Shown piece by piece: positions 8,890-17,352 of a stretch of DNA of 64,000 nucleotides (position 1 is the first letter of the stretch; every line of letters starts with the position of its first letter). Position numbers and translations under genes: made by a program. The notes under the pieces are model-generated. The model searched no databases. It saw nothing but the letters and a program-made list of their open reading frames with translations, and was not told the DNA's origin. This DNA is from Streptomyces sp. SID13031 (GTDB taxonomy: Bacteria > Actinomycetota > Actinomycetes > Propionibacteriales > Kribbellaceae): contig NZ_JAAGLV010000009.1 of the NCBI RefSeq assembly GCF_010548305.1, forward strand, positions 272,851 to 336,850, written 5' to 3'.

Positions 8890-10035
8890 GTGGCGAAAGT
8901 GACAGGTGAGAGTCGGGCAGCGACATTGACAGACGCGTGGGACTTCCAGGTCGAGCTCAGCGCCGACCTGGCGACGGCGGAGGCCCGGGGTGCGGTATTG
9001 GCCAAGCCCGGCTTCGGGCAGTCCTTCACCGACCATATGGTGCTTGCCTCGTGGACGACTGAGCGGGGCTGGCACGACGCGAAGGTGACGGCGTACGCGC
9101 CGCTCAAGGTCAGCCCGGCCGCCGCAGTGCTGCACTACGCGCAGGAGATCTTCGAAGGGCTGAAGGCGTACAGGCATGAGGACGGATCCGTGTGGGCGTT
9201 CCGGCCTGAGGTCAACGCTGCCCGGTTCAAGCGGAGTGCTCAGCGGCTTGCACTGCCTGAGGTGCCGGAAGAGGCGTTCCTCGCAGCACTGCGCGCACTG
9301 GTGACAGTGGACGAGGTCTGGGTGCCCCCGGCGGGTAGCGGCGAGACCAGCCTCTACCTCCGGCCGTACATGATCGCCACCGAGGCAGCACTGAGCGTGC
9401 GGCCCGCGCAGGAGGTCCTGTTCGGCGTCATCGCCTCACCTGCCGGCGCGTACTTCGACACTGGCCCCAAGCCGGTCTCCATCTGGCTGTCGAGCACCTC
9501 GATCCGGGCGACCCCGGGTGGTACAGGCGCGGCCAAGTGCGGCGGCAACTATGCGGCCAGCCTCGCCGCCCTGGCCGAAGCAGTCGCCAACGGCTGCGAC
9601 CAGGTCGCCTACCTCGACGCGGTGGAGCGCCGCTGGATCGAGGAGAGCGGCAGCATGAACCTCTTCTTCGTGTACTCCGACGGCCGGATCGCGACGCCCG
9701 AACTGTCCGGCTCGATCCTCGAAGGCGTCACCCGCGCCTCCGTCCTCGAGCTGGCCGCAGACCTCGGCCACCAGGTGGAGGAGCGCCGCATCTCCGCCGA
9801 CGACTGGCGCGATGGCGTCCGCACCGGCGAAATCACCGAAGTGTTCGCCTCCGGCACAGCCGCCGTCATCACCCCCATCGGCCGCCTGGCCTGGGAAGGC
9901 GGCGAGGTGACAATCGGCGACCACTCGGTGGACCACGGCGTCGGCCCCGTCACCGCAACCCTCCGCAAATCCCTGCTGGACCTCCAACACGGCCGCACCC
10001 CCGACACCCACAACTGGCTGACCCGCCTCGCCTGA
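8890..10035 (+). CDS. ilvE: Branched-chain amino acid aminotransferase
   Basis: 381 residues from the GTG at 8890, one base after the preceding stop. A fold-type IV PLP aminotransferase (Aminotran_4) that interconverts Leu, Ile and Val with their 2-oxo acids using glutamate/2-oxoglutarate. K216 in GTGAAKCGGNYAAS is the Schiff-base lysine. Also seen are the substrate and PLP motifs LHYAQEIFEGLKAYR and EESGSMNLFFV, and the C-terminal EVFASGTAAVITPI. Length fits the family. The start is uncertain by a few codons because the ribosome site is weak, and coupling to the XRE gene may help initiation. Confidence 0.94.
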   Translation: MAKVTGESRAATLTDAWDFQVELSADLATAEARGAVLAKPGFGQSFTDHMVLASWTTERGWHDAKVTAYAPLKVSPAAAVLHYAQEIFEGLKAYRHEDGSVWAFRPEVNAARFKRSAQRLALPEVPEEAFLAALRALVTVDEVWVPPAGSGETSLYLRPYMIATEAALSVRPAQEVLFGVIASPAGAYFDTGPKPVSIWLSSTSIRATPGGTGAAKCGGNYAASLAALAEAVANGCDQVAYLDAVERRWIEESGSMNLFFVYSDGRIATPELSGSILEGVTRASVLELAADLGHQVEERRISADDWRDGVRTGEITEVFASGTAAVITPIGRLAWEGGEVTIGDHSVDHGVGPVTATLRKSLLDLQHGRTPDTHNWLTRLA

Positions 10036-10076
10036 GACTGAGCCTCACCTGCCTTTGAGCGGGTGCCGTTTCCGGT

Positions 10077-10406
10077 CTAGGAGAGCGGCGCGCGCTGGCC
10101 GACGCCCATCTCCTCGGCCTCGTCGTCGGTGACGATCGCGTAGGCGCCCTTCGGCATGCCCGGAAGCCGAGCGACATCCCTCGCCACGGACAACAGCGTC
10201 CGCTCGTTCGCGCCGGTGAGGAAGAAGAGATAGTCGTTGCCGAGTTCCTCGCCGTCGTCGTACACCTCGAAGCCGCCGCCGTCCTCGTTCTTCGCCAGGT
10301 ACTCCTCGACCTCGAAGATCCAGCCGAAGGCGTAGTCGGGGTTGGCGGGCGACCGCACGCCGGTGTCGACCAGCGGGAGGTGGATCTCAACGATGAGCTG
10401 CGCCAT
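10077..10406 (-). CDS. Hypothetical acidic protein (109 aa)
   Basis: No family recognised. The protein is acidic, begins MAQLIVEIHLPLVDTG and contains EVEEYLAKNEDGGGFEVYDDGEELG, with a likely alpha/beta fold and no signal or membrane segment. It converges with the aminotransferase gene (41 bases between stops) and is divergent from the LigD polymerase gene. Codon bias supports expression. A weak AGAGAG lies before the ATG. Confidence 0.6.
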   Translation of the reverse strand: MAQLIVEIHLPLVDTGVRSPANPDYAFGWIFEVEEYLAKNEDGGGFEVYDDGEELGNDYLFFLTGANERTLLSVARDVARLPGMPKGAYAIVTDDEAEEMGVGQRAPLS

Positions 10407-10460
10407 GTTCGGTCTCTCTAGGAGGATCGGGATTCGGTGTTCTGACGATGATCATGCGGG

Positions 10461-10591
10461 ATGTCCGTCCCCGCCGGTTAACCAGACAGCCATCGACCGA
10501 GCACTTGCCGTCGAACTCGGGGGTCTCCGGAGGGGTCGGATCGGATACTCGCGCCTGATGATGGTGCTGAATGTCCGTCCCGGCCGTTAGG
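10461..10591. repeat. Short direct repeat in intergenic region
   Basis: ATGTCCGTCCC occurs at 10461-10471 and again at 10571-10581, each followed by a related G/C-rich run and a TTA. They lie in the 193-base gap between the divergent hypothetical and LigD polymerase genes and could be paired regulator sites; no function is shown. Confidence 0.3.
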
Positions 10592-10599
10592 TTGACTGT

Positions 10600-11580
10600 A
10601 TGGCGGAGTCCAAGGCGGCCAAGAGCAAGACGCCCGCGGTCGAGCTGGAAGTCGGCGAGCGGACCGTGCGGATCTCGAATCCGGACCGGGTCTACTTCCC
10701 CGCGCGCGGGGAGACCAAGCTCGACCTGGTGAGGTACTACCTGTCTGTCGGAGACGGGATCGTGCGCGCCTTGCGGGAGCGGCCGTGCATGATGCATCGG
10801 TTCCCCTCCGGGGTGGCCGGCGAGAAGGTGCACCAGAAGCGGCTGCCGAACGGGGCGCCCCCGTGGATGGAGACCGTGCAGGTCAAGTTCCCGCGGTACA
10901 ACCGGACCGCCGACGAGCTCTGCGTCACCGAGATCGCGCACGTCGCCTGGGCGGTGCAGATGTCGACGGTCGAGTTCCACCCGTGGAACTCCCGCCGCGC
11001 CGACACCGAGAAGCCCGACGAATGGCGGATCGACCTCGACCCGATGCCCGACTGCCCGTTCGACCGGGTGCGCCGGGTGGCGCACGTCGCCCACGAAGTA
11101 CTCGATGATCTGGGCGCGACCGGCTATCCGAAGACGTCCGGTGGCTCCGGCATCCACATCTACGTGCGGATCAAGCCCGACCACGGCTTCTCCGACGTAC
11201 GCCGGGCCGCGCTCGCCTTCGCGCGGGAGGTCGAGCGCCGCGCACCCGACGAGGTCACCACCACCTGGTGGCGCAAGGACCGCGACCCGAAGAAGCTCTT
11301 CGTCGACTACAACCAGAACGCCCGCGACCACACGATCGCCAGCGCGTACTCCGTCCGCGGCAACCCCGAAGGCACGGTCTCGACGCCGATCCATTGGGAC
11401 GAGATCGACGACGTCGACCCGAAGGCCTTCACCATCGCCACCGTCCCGGCCCGCTTCGCCGAGCTGGGCGACCTCCACGCCACCATCGACGACTCAGCCT
11501 TCTCGCTCGACACCCTCCTGGAATGGGCCGCCCGCGACGAAGCCGAAGGTGCCGAAGAACCACCGCCGCCCGAGGAGTAA
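10600..11580 (+). CDS. LigD-type polymerase (AEP/primase superfamily), stand-alone
   Basis: 326 residues. Matches the polymerase domain of bacterial non-homologous end-joining ligase D, which adds ribo- or deoxynucleotides at broken ends. Catalytic acids D145 and D147 are in RIDLDPMP; the Ser/His motif SGGSGIHIYV and the third acid in KKLFVDYNQN are intact. There is no ligase or phosphoesterase domain, and no ku or ligD gene is near, so this is the split form common in actinobacteria. The C terminus is acidic and Pro-rich. The ATG at 10600 gives the usual domain start. Confidence 0.92.
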   Translation: MAESKAAKSKTPAVELEVGERTVRISNPDRVYFPARGETKLDLVRYYLSVGDGIVRALRERPCMMHRFPSGVAGEKVHQKRLPNGAPPWMETVQVKFPRYNRTADELCVTEIAHVAWAVQMSTVEFHPWNSRRADTEKPDEWRIDLDPMPDCPFDRVRRVAHVAHEVLDDLGATGYPKTSGGSGIHIYVRIKPDHGFSDVRRAALAFAREVERRAPDEVTTTWWRKDRDPKKLFVDYNQNARDHTIASAYSVRGNPEGTVSTPIHWDEIDDVDPKAFTIATVPARFAELGDLHATIDDSAFSLDTLLEWAARDEAEGAEEPPPPEE

Positions 11581-11631
11581 GCCTCAGCTCTGGCCTCGGC
11601 CGGGCGCGCGGGCTGACTGGTTGGCTGGGAG

Positions 11632-12231
11632 TCAGCGGCCCGCGAAGCCGTGGTGGAGGAGGTTGGCGAGTAGGTCGATCGCGGCTTCGTCGGAGATCGT
11701 GCGGCCCGAGAGTGGGTTGACCACCAGCCAGGTGTAGGCGAAGCCTTCGAGCAGGGCGTTCATCGCTGAGATCTGGTGCAGCGGGTCCGGCTGTGGTTCG
11801 GGCAGGTACGAGAGGTGCTTGATCATGTGCGTGTCGTCGTCCGCCATGATCTGCTGCAGGCGCCGGCCGAGCTCCGGGTCGGCCATCGCCGCCTGCTTGA
11901 CGGCGATCATCTCCGGCAGATGCGCCTTGTAGAAGTTCCAGAACACGGCCACGTGCCAGCGGACCGACGAGATCTTGCTGAAGTCCTCTTCATGGGCCAG
12001 ATCGCCCAGTACTGCGTTGTCCGCCTCCGCCAGCATGTCGACGAGCAGCGCCTCGAGCAACTCTTCCTTGCCGGCGAAGTGGTTGTAGAAGGAGCCCGTC
12101 GCGCGCCCGGCCGCCGCGGTGATGTCGGTGATCTTCGTGTTCAGGTACCCGCGCTCGGCGAACAACTCACGCGCCGCCTGCTTCAGCGCGGCCTCGGTCC
12201 CCGCCGCCTGTTCCTTGCGTGTGCTCGTCAC
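11632..12231 (-). CDS. TetR/AcrR-family repressor
   Basis: 199 residues from the GTG at 12231, chosen because AAGGAGG lies 7 bases upstream; a longer reading from 12273 would run through that site. HTH is in residues about 12-60 (AARELFAERGYLNTKITDITAAAGRATGSFYNHFAGKEELL), with a helical ligand domain after it. It is divergent from the flavin monooxygenase gene, and the gap holds AGTGAA repeats that probably are its operator. The likely role is to repress the monooxygenase until an aromatic or xenobiotic ligand binds. Confidence 0.9.
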   Translation of the reverse strand: MTSTRKEQAAGTEAALKQAARELFAERGYLNTKITDITAAAGRATGSFYNHFAGKEELLEALLVDMLAEADNAVLGDLAHEEDFSKISSVRWHVAVFWNFYKAHLPEMIAVKQAAMADPELGRRLQQIMADDDTHMIKHLSYLPEPQPDPLHQISAMNALLEGFAYTWLVVNPLSGRTISDEAAIDLLANLLHHGFAGR

Positions 12232-12273
12232 CCGGACACCTCCTTCTTGACAACGAACCCTAGTCACGTTCAT

Positions 12274-12310
12274 AGTGAATCTAAATTCAGTGAATCATCA
12301 TTCAGTGAAA
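12274..12310. promoter_or_regulatory. Probable TetR operator: three AGTGAA repeats at 15-bp spacing
   Basis: AGTGAAT at 12274-12280, AGTGAAT at 12289-12295 and AGTGAAA at 12304-12310 are spaced by exactly 15 bases. The middle copy is part of a perfect palindrome ATTCAGTGAAT (12285-12295), and the third of a near copy (12300-12310). They fill the 91-base divergent promoter region between the TetR gene and the monooxygenase gene. Confidence 0.65.
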
Positions 12311-12322
12311 CGAGGAACCACC

Positions 12323-13697
12323 GTGACCGTTCTGATTGCCGGCGGCGGACCGACCGGACTGACTCTTGCGATCGAGCTCGCCCGCCGCGACATCGCCGTC
12401 CGGGTGATCGACAAGGCCGACGAGTTCTTCCAGGGCTCCCGCGGCGACGGACTCCAGCCGCGGACGCTCGAGGTCTTCGAAGACCTCGGCGTACTCGACC
12501 AGGTGCTCGCGCAGGGCATCCCGATGCCGACGCTGAAGATCCTCATCGGCGGGCAGCCCGTCGGCGAGCGACGGATGGGCGAGGTGGTCGACCCCACCCC
12601 CGACCGGCCGTACCCGAACGCCCACATGCTCGGCCAGTCGCGCACCGAGGCGATCCTCCGCGACCGGCTCTCCGGCTTCGGTGTAAGCGTTGAACTAAGC
12701 ACTGCACTGGTCAGCTTCAGCCAGGACGACGATCGCGTGGTCGCCGAGCTCTCCACTGGCGAGACGCTCGCGGTTGACTACCTGGTCGGCGCGGACGGCG
12801 GCGAGAGCGTCGTCCGCAAGCAGCTCGGGATCGCCTTCGAGGGCACCACCGACGACTCGATCCGGATGCTGCTCGGCGACGTCTCGGCCGAGGGGCTCGA
12901 CCACGACTACGGCTACTGGTTCGCCGGCCCGGACAACCCGATGGAGGGCATCGTGCTGACGCCGCTGTCCGGTGGCGACCAGTTCCAGTTCGGTGCGCCG
13001 CTCGGCGATCGCGACCTTGAACCAAGCCTTGAAACCCTGCAGGGGCTGGTCGACAAGTACGCCGGCGAGGGCGTCGCCAAGCTCCGCGACCTCACCTGGT
13101 CGACGGTCTGGCGGCCGAACATCCGGTTGGCCGAGCGCTTCCGGGTCGGCCGCGTGTTCATCGCCGGCGACGCCGCGCACGTCCACCCGCCAACCGGCGG
13201 CCAGGGGCTCAACACCGGAGTACAAGACGCGTACAACCTCGGCTGGAAACTCGCCGACGGGCGCGAGGAGGTGCTGGCGACGTACGAGACCGAGCGCCGC
13301 ACGAACGCAGCACGGGTCCTGGGGATCAGCGAAGACCTGATGCAGAAACACATCGACGGCGACGAGTGCGCCCTCGACCGCGGCGACGACACCCGCCAGC
13401 TCGACATCAGCTACCGGTCGCTGGACGCCACCGGCCCCCTGACCACCGGCGACCGCGCCCCCGACGCACCCCCTGATCGATGCCGACGGCAACAAGCTCC
13501 GCCTCTTCGATCTCTACCGCGGCCCGCACGAGACCCTGCTCCGCTTCACCCCCGAAACGACGACCGACCACCCGCACGCCGTGACAATCACCCGCGAGAC
13601 CCAGCCTGGTACCTACACCTCCCCCGAGGCGTTCTCCTACTACCACGCGAGCGATGGCGATGAGATCCTGATCCGCCCCGACGGCTACCTCGGCTGA
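12323..13697 (+). pseudogene. FAD-dependent aromatic monooxygenase with a one-base frameshift
   Basis: A PHBH-type flavoprotein hydroxylase. From the GTG at 12323 (GAGGA upstream): Rossmann motif VLIAGGGPTGLTLAIELAR, the DG motif (YLVGADGGESVVRKQLG) and the second FAD motif FIAGDAAHVHPPTGGQGLN. At the C5 run 13469-13473 the frame changes. Read as given, it ends at 13663 with an Arg/Pro-rich nonsense tail. Removing one C restores APLIDADGNKLRLFDLYRGP and a normal thioredoxin-like C-terminal domain to the TGA at 13695-13697 (457 residues). This is either an inactive gene, a homopolymer sequencing error or a phase-variable tract. Substrate unknown; controlled by the divergent TetR. Confidence 0.85.
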
Positions 13698-13829
13698 CCC
13701 AAACCGCGCTCAACCTACTGGCCCGTTGCAACAACCTGCAGTTCCGCGGATCCGGGCGTCCGGATGATGGCGTTCGTGATAAAGATGAGCGCTTGCTCGT
13801 CTGGGTGGGTGGGGTATGGGGAGGCTGTG

Positions 13830-15083
13830 GTGGGTCGGCGTACGTGGGGTGGCTTGCGCGGGTGGCTGGCGGCTGCCGGGGTGGTGGTCATCGTGGCCGG
13901 GGGCGCCGCGGACGGATCAGCGGCGAGTAGTCCTACCGCGGTACAAATCGACATAGCTGTGCAGAGTGCTGCTGTGGACGCGATTCTGCAGCGCCGGGCG
14001 GCTGCGGTACTGCGACGCGATGAAGGCGAGTTCCTGGCCGACGTCGATCCGTACAACAAAGAACTGCTGGCCGCGCAGAAAGTGTTGTTCCAAAACCTGG
14101 TGCAGTTCGGGTTCGGGAAGCTGGCCTATCACCAGGGTGCTCCGCAGTTCGATCAGGCGCTGATCGACAAGTATGGCCTGACGGCGTACCTGGTGAGCGC
14201 GGCGATGGAGTACCAGATCGACGGGATCAACGAGCAGCCGGTGCAGACCGCGCTGGGGTACACGTTCGTGAAGCGCAGCGGGCGGTACGTACTGGTCGAC
14301 GACAGCCATCTGGATTCCGAATACCCGGACAGCCCGAACCAAGAGGCCTGGGACACCGGTCCGGTGCTGGTCCAGCGAGGGGAACGGACCCTGGTGGTCG
14401 TCGAGGCGGGACAGACGCAGCTGGCCACCTCGATCCTGAGCAACGCTCAACTCGCGATCAAAGCCGTGAACCGGTGGTGGGCGCCCGACTGGAAGGGCGG
14501 CACGGTGGTGATCGCGCTGGACGACACCAAAGTGCGCTCGACCGACTTCGCCGGATCGGATTGGAACGGCTTCGCCGCGGTGGCGACCTCGGTGTATCGG
14601 TGGCCGGCGGACGCCGGGGACGACGGCTCGTACGTCGTGGTGAATCCGCGCGAACGCGGCCAGCTGGACGCGCGCCTGCTGGCGCACGAGTTCACCCATG
14701 TCGCCAGCGCGCCGTACGGCCGCGGAGTCCCGCTCTGGCTGGTCGAGGGCGCCGCCGGGTATGTCCAGCGAATGCCGATCTACAGCAAGCAGACCCTCGA
14801 TCTCCACGAGCAGCGCGACCTGGTCCGTTCGAGGTACGTGAACAAGGCCAAGGCGCTGCCGACCAACGACCAGTTCGTCGGCCTGTCGAAGGACAGCTCG
14901 TATGCGACCAGCTGGTACGCCGTCGACTACCTGGTCGGCAAGTACGGCCTGAACCTGGTCCTCGGGCTCTACCAGGAACTGGCCTGGCAGGAGAGCACGC
15001 CCGCGAGGCGCGACTCGGTCATGACCGAGCAGCTCGGCCGGACCGAGCAGCAGCTCTTCGCCGAGCTCAAGAAGGGCCGCTGA
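13830..15083 (+). CDS. Secreted HExxH metallopeptidase (peptidase MA-like)
   Basis: 417 residues from the GTG at 13830, which has GGGGAGG 5 bases upstream. An N-terminal Arg-rich start and hydrophobic stretch (LAAAGVVVIVAGGAADGSAA) look like a signal peptide. The zinc site is HEFTH (H286, E287, H290) with a third ligand probably E306 in WLVEGAAGY, the gluzincin pattern. The N-terminal half (about 30-220) resembles a secreted domain without a name I can give. Substrate unknown. It converges with the next small gene. Neighbours give no clue to its target. Confidence 0.8.
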   Translation: MGRRTWGGLRGWLAAAGVVVIVAGGAADGSAASSPTAVQIDIAVQSAAVDAILQRRAAAVLRRDEGEFLADVDPYNKELLAAQKVLFQNLVQFGFGKLAYHQGAPQFDQALIDKYGLTAYLVSAAMEYQIDGINEQPVQTALGYTFVKRSGRYVLVDDSHLDSEYPDSPNQEAWDTGPVLVQRGERTLVVVEAGQTQLATSILSNAQLAIKAVNRWWAPDWKGGTVVIALDDTKVRSTDFAGSDWNGFAAVATSVYRWPADAGDDGSYVVVNPRERGQLDARLLAHEFTHVASAPYGRGVPLWLVEGAAGYVQRMPIYSKQTLDLHEQRDLVRSRYVNKAKALPTNDQFVGLSKDSSYATSWYAVDYLVGKYGLNLVLGLYQELAWQESTPARRDSVMTEQLGRTEQQLFAELKKGR

Positions 15084-15099
15084 CCCTCCAAGACTCAGC

Positions 15100-15474
15100 T
15101 CAGCAGTCGAGTTCGAAGACCAGCAGGGCTTTGCCGGTTGGCGAGGTCCAGCGGTACGCGACGAAGCACGGGTCGGAGTCGGTGGGCGGGTTTCCGTCGT
15201 CGCGGATGTAGTTGGCCAGTACGAACGGCCGCCACACCCGGCTGCGGCCGTCGAAGCGATGGGCACCGACGCCCCGCTCCTCGAACCGTCCGATCAGTAC
15301 CGGCTGTACTTCGGGATCGCGCAGCAACCCTTCGACGACGGTGCGATCGAGCCACTCCCCGTCGTCCTCGGTGAAGGGCTGTCCGTGCAAAATGATCTCG
15401 TCACCGTGCGGCGTGTTCGGACGGATCGCGAACTCCGGCGCGGGGATGAGCAAGTTGGCGAGTTCTTGCAACAT
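15100..15474 (-). CDS. Hypothetical protein (124 aa)
   Basis: No family recognised. A globular, mildly acidic protein with LVFELDC at its end and a Trp-rich centre (RVWRPFVLANYIRDD, AYRWTSPTGKALLVFE). No signal or membrane segment. It is in the same direction as, and downstream of, the binding-protein gene (95-base gap), and converges with the metallopeptidase. Kept because codon bias and composition look coding. Confidence 0.55.
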   Translation of the reverse strand: MLQELANLLIPAPEFAIRPNTPHGDEIILHGQPFTEDDGEWLDRTVVEGLLRDPEVQPVLIGRFEERGVGAHRFDGRSRVWRPFVLANYIRDDGNPPTDSDPCFVAYRWTSPTGKALLVFELDC

Positions 15475-15569
15475 TCGATCGAGAATAGCCGAGATCCGGG
15501 CCGGTGGGGATGGCTCAGCAGGCCTGGATATCCAGTCCTGCTAGAGGTCCGCGCTGGTCAGGAGGACCA

Positions 15570-16631
15570 TCAGCCGGTCCTTGCGATCTGGTCTTCGATG
15601 GTGAATTCGAGGCCGTTCGCCGCGGCCAGGTACACGTCTTGGTTTACGAGGTTTCCGTCCAGGCGCAGAAGGCCGCGGGGGCTGTCGTAGAAGTGGCCGG
15701 TCGGCAGTGCGGACACGGCGTCGATGCTGATGGAGCCGGCGATCTCGCCGAGGCGGGCGAGGAAGCGGATGGCTTCGTAGCAGGATTCGCCGACCGCGTT
15801 AAGGGCGGGCGCCCAGGTGCCGAAACGGGCGTAGTAGTCGCGGGCGAATTCGCCACTCTCGGTCGTGGCCAGACCGTCGAAGTACGCGGCGGCGGCATAC
15901 AAGCCCTTGTTTGCCGAGGATCCGGCGGCGAGCAGGGTGTTCTCCTCGATCGCCGGACTCAGCCGGAGGAGTCGTTCACTCAGGCCCGCCTTGGCGAACT
16001 GGCGATTGAAATGGACGGCATCCTGGCCCATCAGGAGCATGATCACACCATCGACTTTGGCTTGTTCCAAGTCTTGAATCACACTGCTGAAATCAGACGT
16101 TCCGAGCGGGACGAAGTCGGTCTGGACCACCGAGGAACCCGAATCCTGCAAGGCTTTGATCGTGGTCGACGCCGTCACTCGCGGATAGACGTAGTCGTTG
16201 CCGACCACAGCCCAGCGGCGTACGCCGTGCTGTTCGCGCATCCAATGTGTTGCCGGGAGCAACTGATTGACCGGCCGCTCGCCGAGCATGAAAACACCGG
16301 GGGTGTCATCGCTGCCTTCGTGCATCGCGGCGAACGCGTAGACGACCTTGCCGCCGATCCGCTGCGTGAGCGCGACCCGTACGGCCGAAATGTGCCAGCC
16401 CGCGACAGCGTCGACCCGACCACTGTCCACCAGCCGGTCGACCTCCTCCGCCACGACCTCCGGTGACCGGCCCGCGTCGACCTGAACCAGCTCGACCTGT
16501 CGACCCGCGATCCCGCGACCGGCGTTGAGTTGCTCGATCGCGAGCTGACCGCAGGCGAGGCAGGACGGACCGTAGATGCCGGTCGGTCCCTGCAACGGCA
16601 CCACGAACGCGATCGACAGCATCTCGCGCAC
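15570..16631 (-). CDS. AmiC/UrtA-like ligand-binding protein without a signal peptide
   Basis: 353 residues from the GTG at 16631, with GGAGG 7 bases upstream. Type I periplasmic-binding fold of the branched-chain amino acid/amide/urea group (IAFVVPLQGPTGIYGPSCLACGQLAIEQLNAG). The protein starts directly with the first strand, so it stays in the cytoplasm, as does Pseudomonas AmiC, a sensor of short amides. It is divergent from a MarR gene and heads a locus that continues with an NCS1 permease and urease. It may sense urea or another amide and signal to regulation, by inference. Longer readings upstream give a poor N terminus. Confidence 0.8.
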   Translation of the reverse strand: MREMLSIAFVVPLQGPTGIYGPSCLACGQLAIEQLNAGRGIAGRQVELVQVDAGRSPEVVAEEVDRLVDSGRVDAVAGWHISAVRVALTQRIGGKVVYAFAAMHEGSDDTPGVFMLGERPVNQLLPATHWMREQHGVRRWAVVGNDYVYPRVTASTTIKALQDSGSSVVQTDFVPLGTSDFSSVIQDLEQAKVDGVIMLLMGQDAVHFNRQFAKAGLSERLLRLSPAIEENTLLAAGSSANKGLYAAAAYFDGLATTESGEFARDYYARFGTWAPALNAVGESCYEAIRFLARLGEIAGSISIDAVSALPTGHFYDSPRGLLRLDGNLVNQDVYLAAANGLEFTIEDQIARTG

Positions 16632-16702
16632 GCCCGGACCTCCTTCACCGTTCTGACCAGTGTGGCTCACTCCTGCTCGGTACTCGGTTTCCTGAGCTAT
16701 AT

Positions 16703-16716
16703 TCACCAGAACGTGA
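16703..16716. promoter_or_regulatory. Candidate MarR operator
   Basis: TCAC, six bases and GTGA form an inverted repeat 17 bases before the MarR start, in the 101-base divergent space shared with the binding-protein gene. The flanks are AT-rich (CTATATTC), as expected for a promoter. Assignment to the MarR protein is inference. Confidence 0.4.
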
Positions 16717-16732
16717 GACACGGGGAGGGACG

Positions 16733-17143
16733 ATGACCGCCAGTCTGCTCCTGCTGTTGAAGCAGGCCGAACGCCGGATCGAGCACCGACTGCTGCCGAT
16801 CCTGGCCGAGTTCGACCTGTCCCTGGAGCAGTGGCGGGTGATGTCGGCGCTGGCCGATGAGCCCGGTCTGCCGATGTCCACGCTCGCGGCCAACGCAGTA
16901 CTGCCGAACGCGAGCCTCACCCGGCACGTCGACAAGCTGGTCGAGCGCGGCCTCGTCGTACGGCGGATCCACCCCGACGACCGGCGGCGCGTGGTGACCG
17001 CGCTGGCCCCCGTCGGCGCGACCGTCGCCGAGCGGTTGCGCGCCGAGGAGAAGCGGATCGAATCCGCGATCGCCACCGAGCTCGGCGACGATCGGCTGCA
17101 ACACCTCGCCGGCGGCCTGCGGCAGCTTCAGCGCTCGCTCTGA
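16733..17143 (+). CDS. MarR-family transcriptional regulator
   Basis: 136 residues, a typical MarR length. Winged helix in residues about 30-100: LEQWRVMSALADEPGLPMSTLAANAVLPNASLTRHVDKLVERGLV, with the wing RRIHPDDRRRVVTALAPVG. GGGAGGG lies just before the ATG. Divergent from the AmiC-like gene, and 209 bases before the NCS1 permease on the same strand. Likely to control one or both in response to the locus substrate; the ligand is not known. Confidence 0.93.
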   Translation: MTASLLLLLKQAERRIEHRLLPILAEFDLSLEQWRVMSALADEPGLPMSTLAANAVLPNASLTRHVDKLVERGLVVRRIHPDDRRRVVTALAPVGATVAERLRAEEKRIESAIATELGDDRLQHLAGGLRQLQRSL

Positions 17144-17238
17144 CCGGGCGTACGCGGTACCGCCGGTCAGCGACGCCTCGGCGGCGTACGCAGTGGATCG
17201 GAAGCTTCCAGATGGAAATACACGACCTTAGCGATTCG

Positions 17239-17254
17239 GAAACACCGGCGTAAC
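17239..17254. promoter_or_regulatory. GlnR-like half box upstream of permease-urease operon
   Basis: GAAAC (17239-17243), six bases and GTAAC (17250-17254) fit the actinobacterial GlnR pattern of GTnAC and GAAAC boxes at 11-base steps. The outer boxes on either side are poor. It is 99 bases before the permease start and would give nitrogen control to an operon that yields ammonia. Match made by eye. Confidence 0.45.
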
Positions 17255-17352
17255 GCGGCGTTCCTAGGTTCCTTCCATTCGGGTGCATCAGTTCCGGCAG
17301 CGTGGCCGGGCGCCTTGCACCGTCCCCGCCCGAAGGTGCCGCAGGAGTTCGC

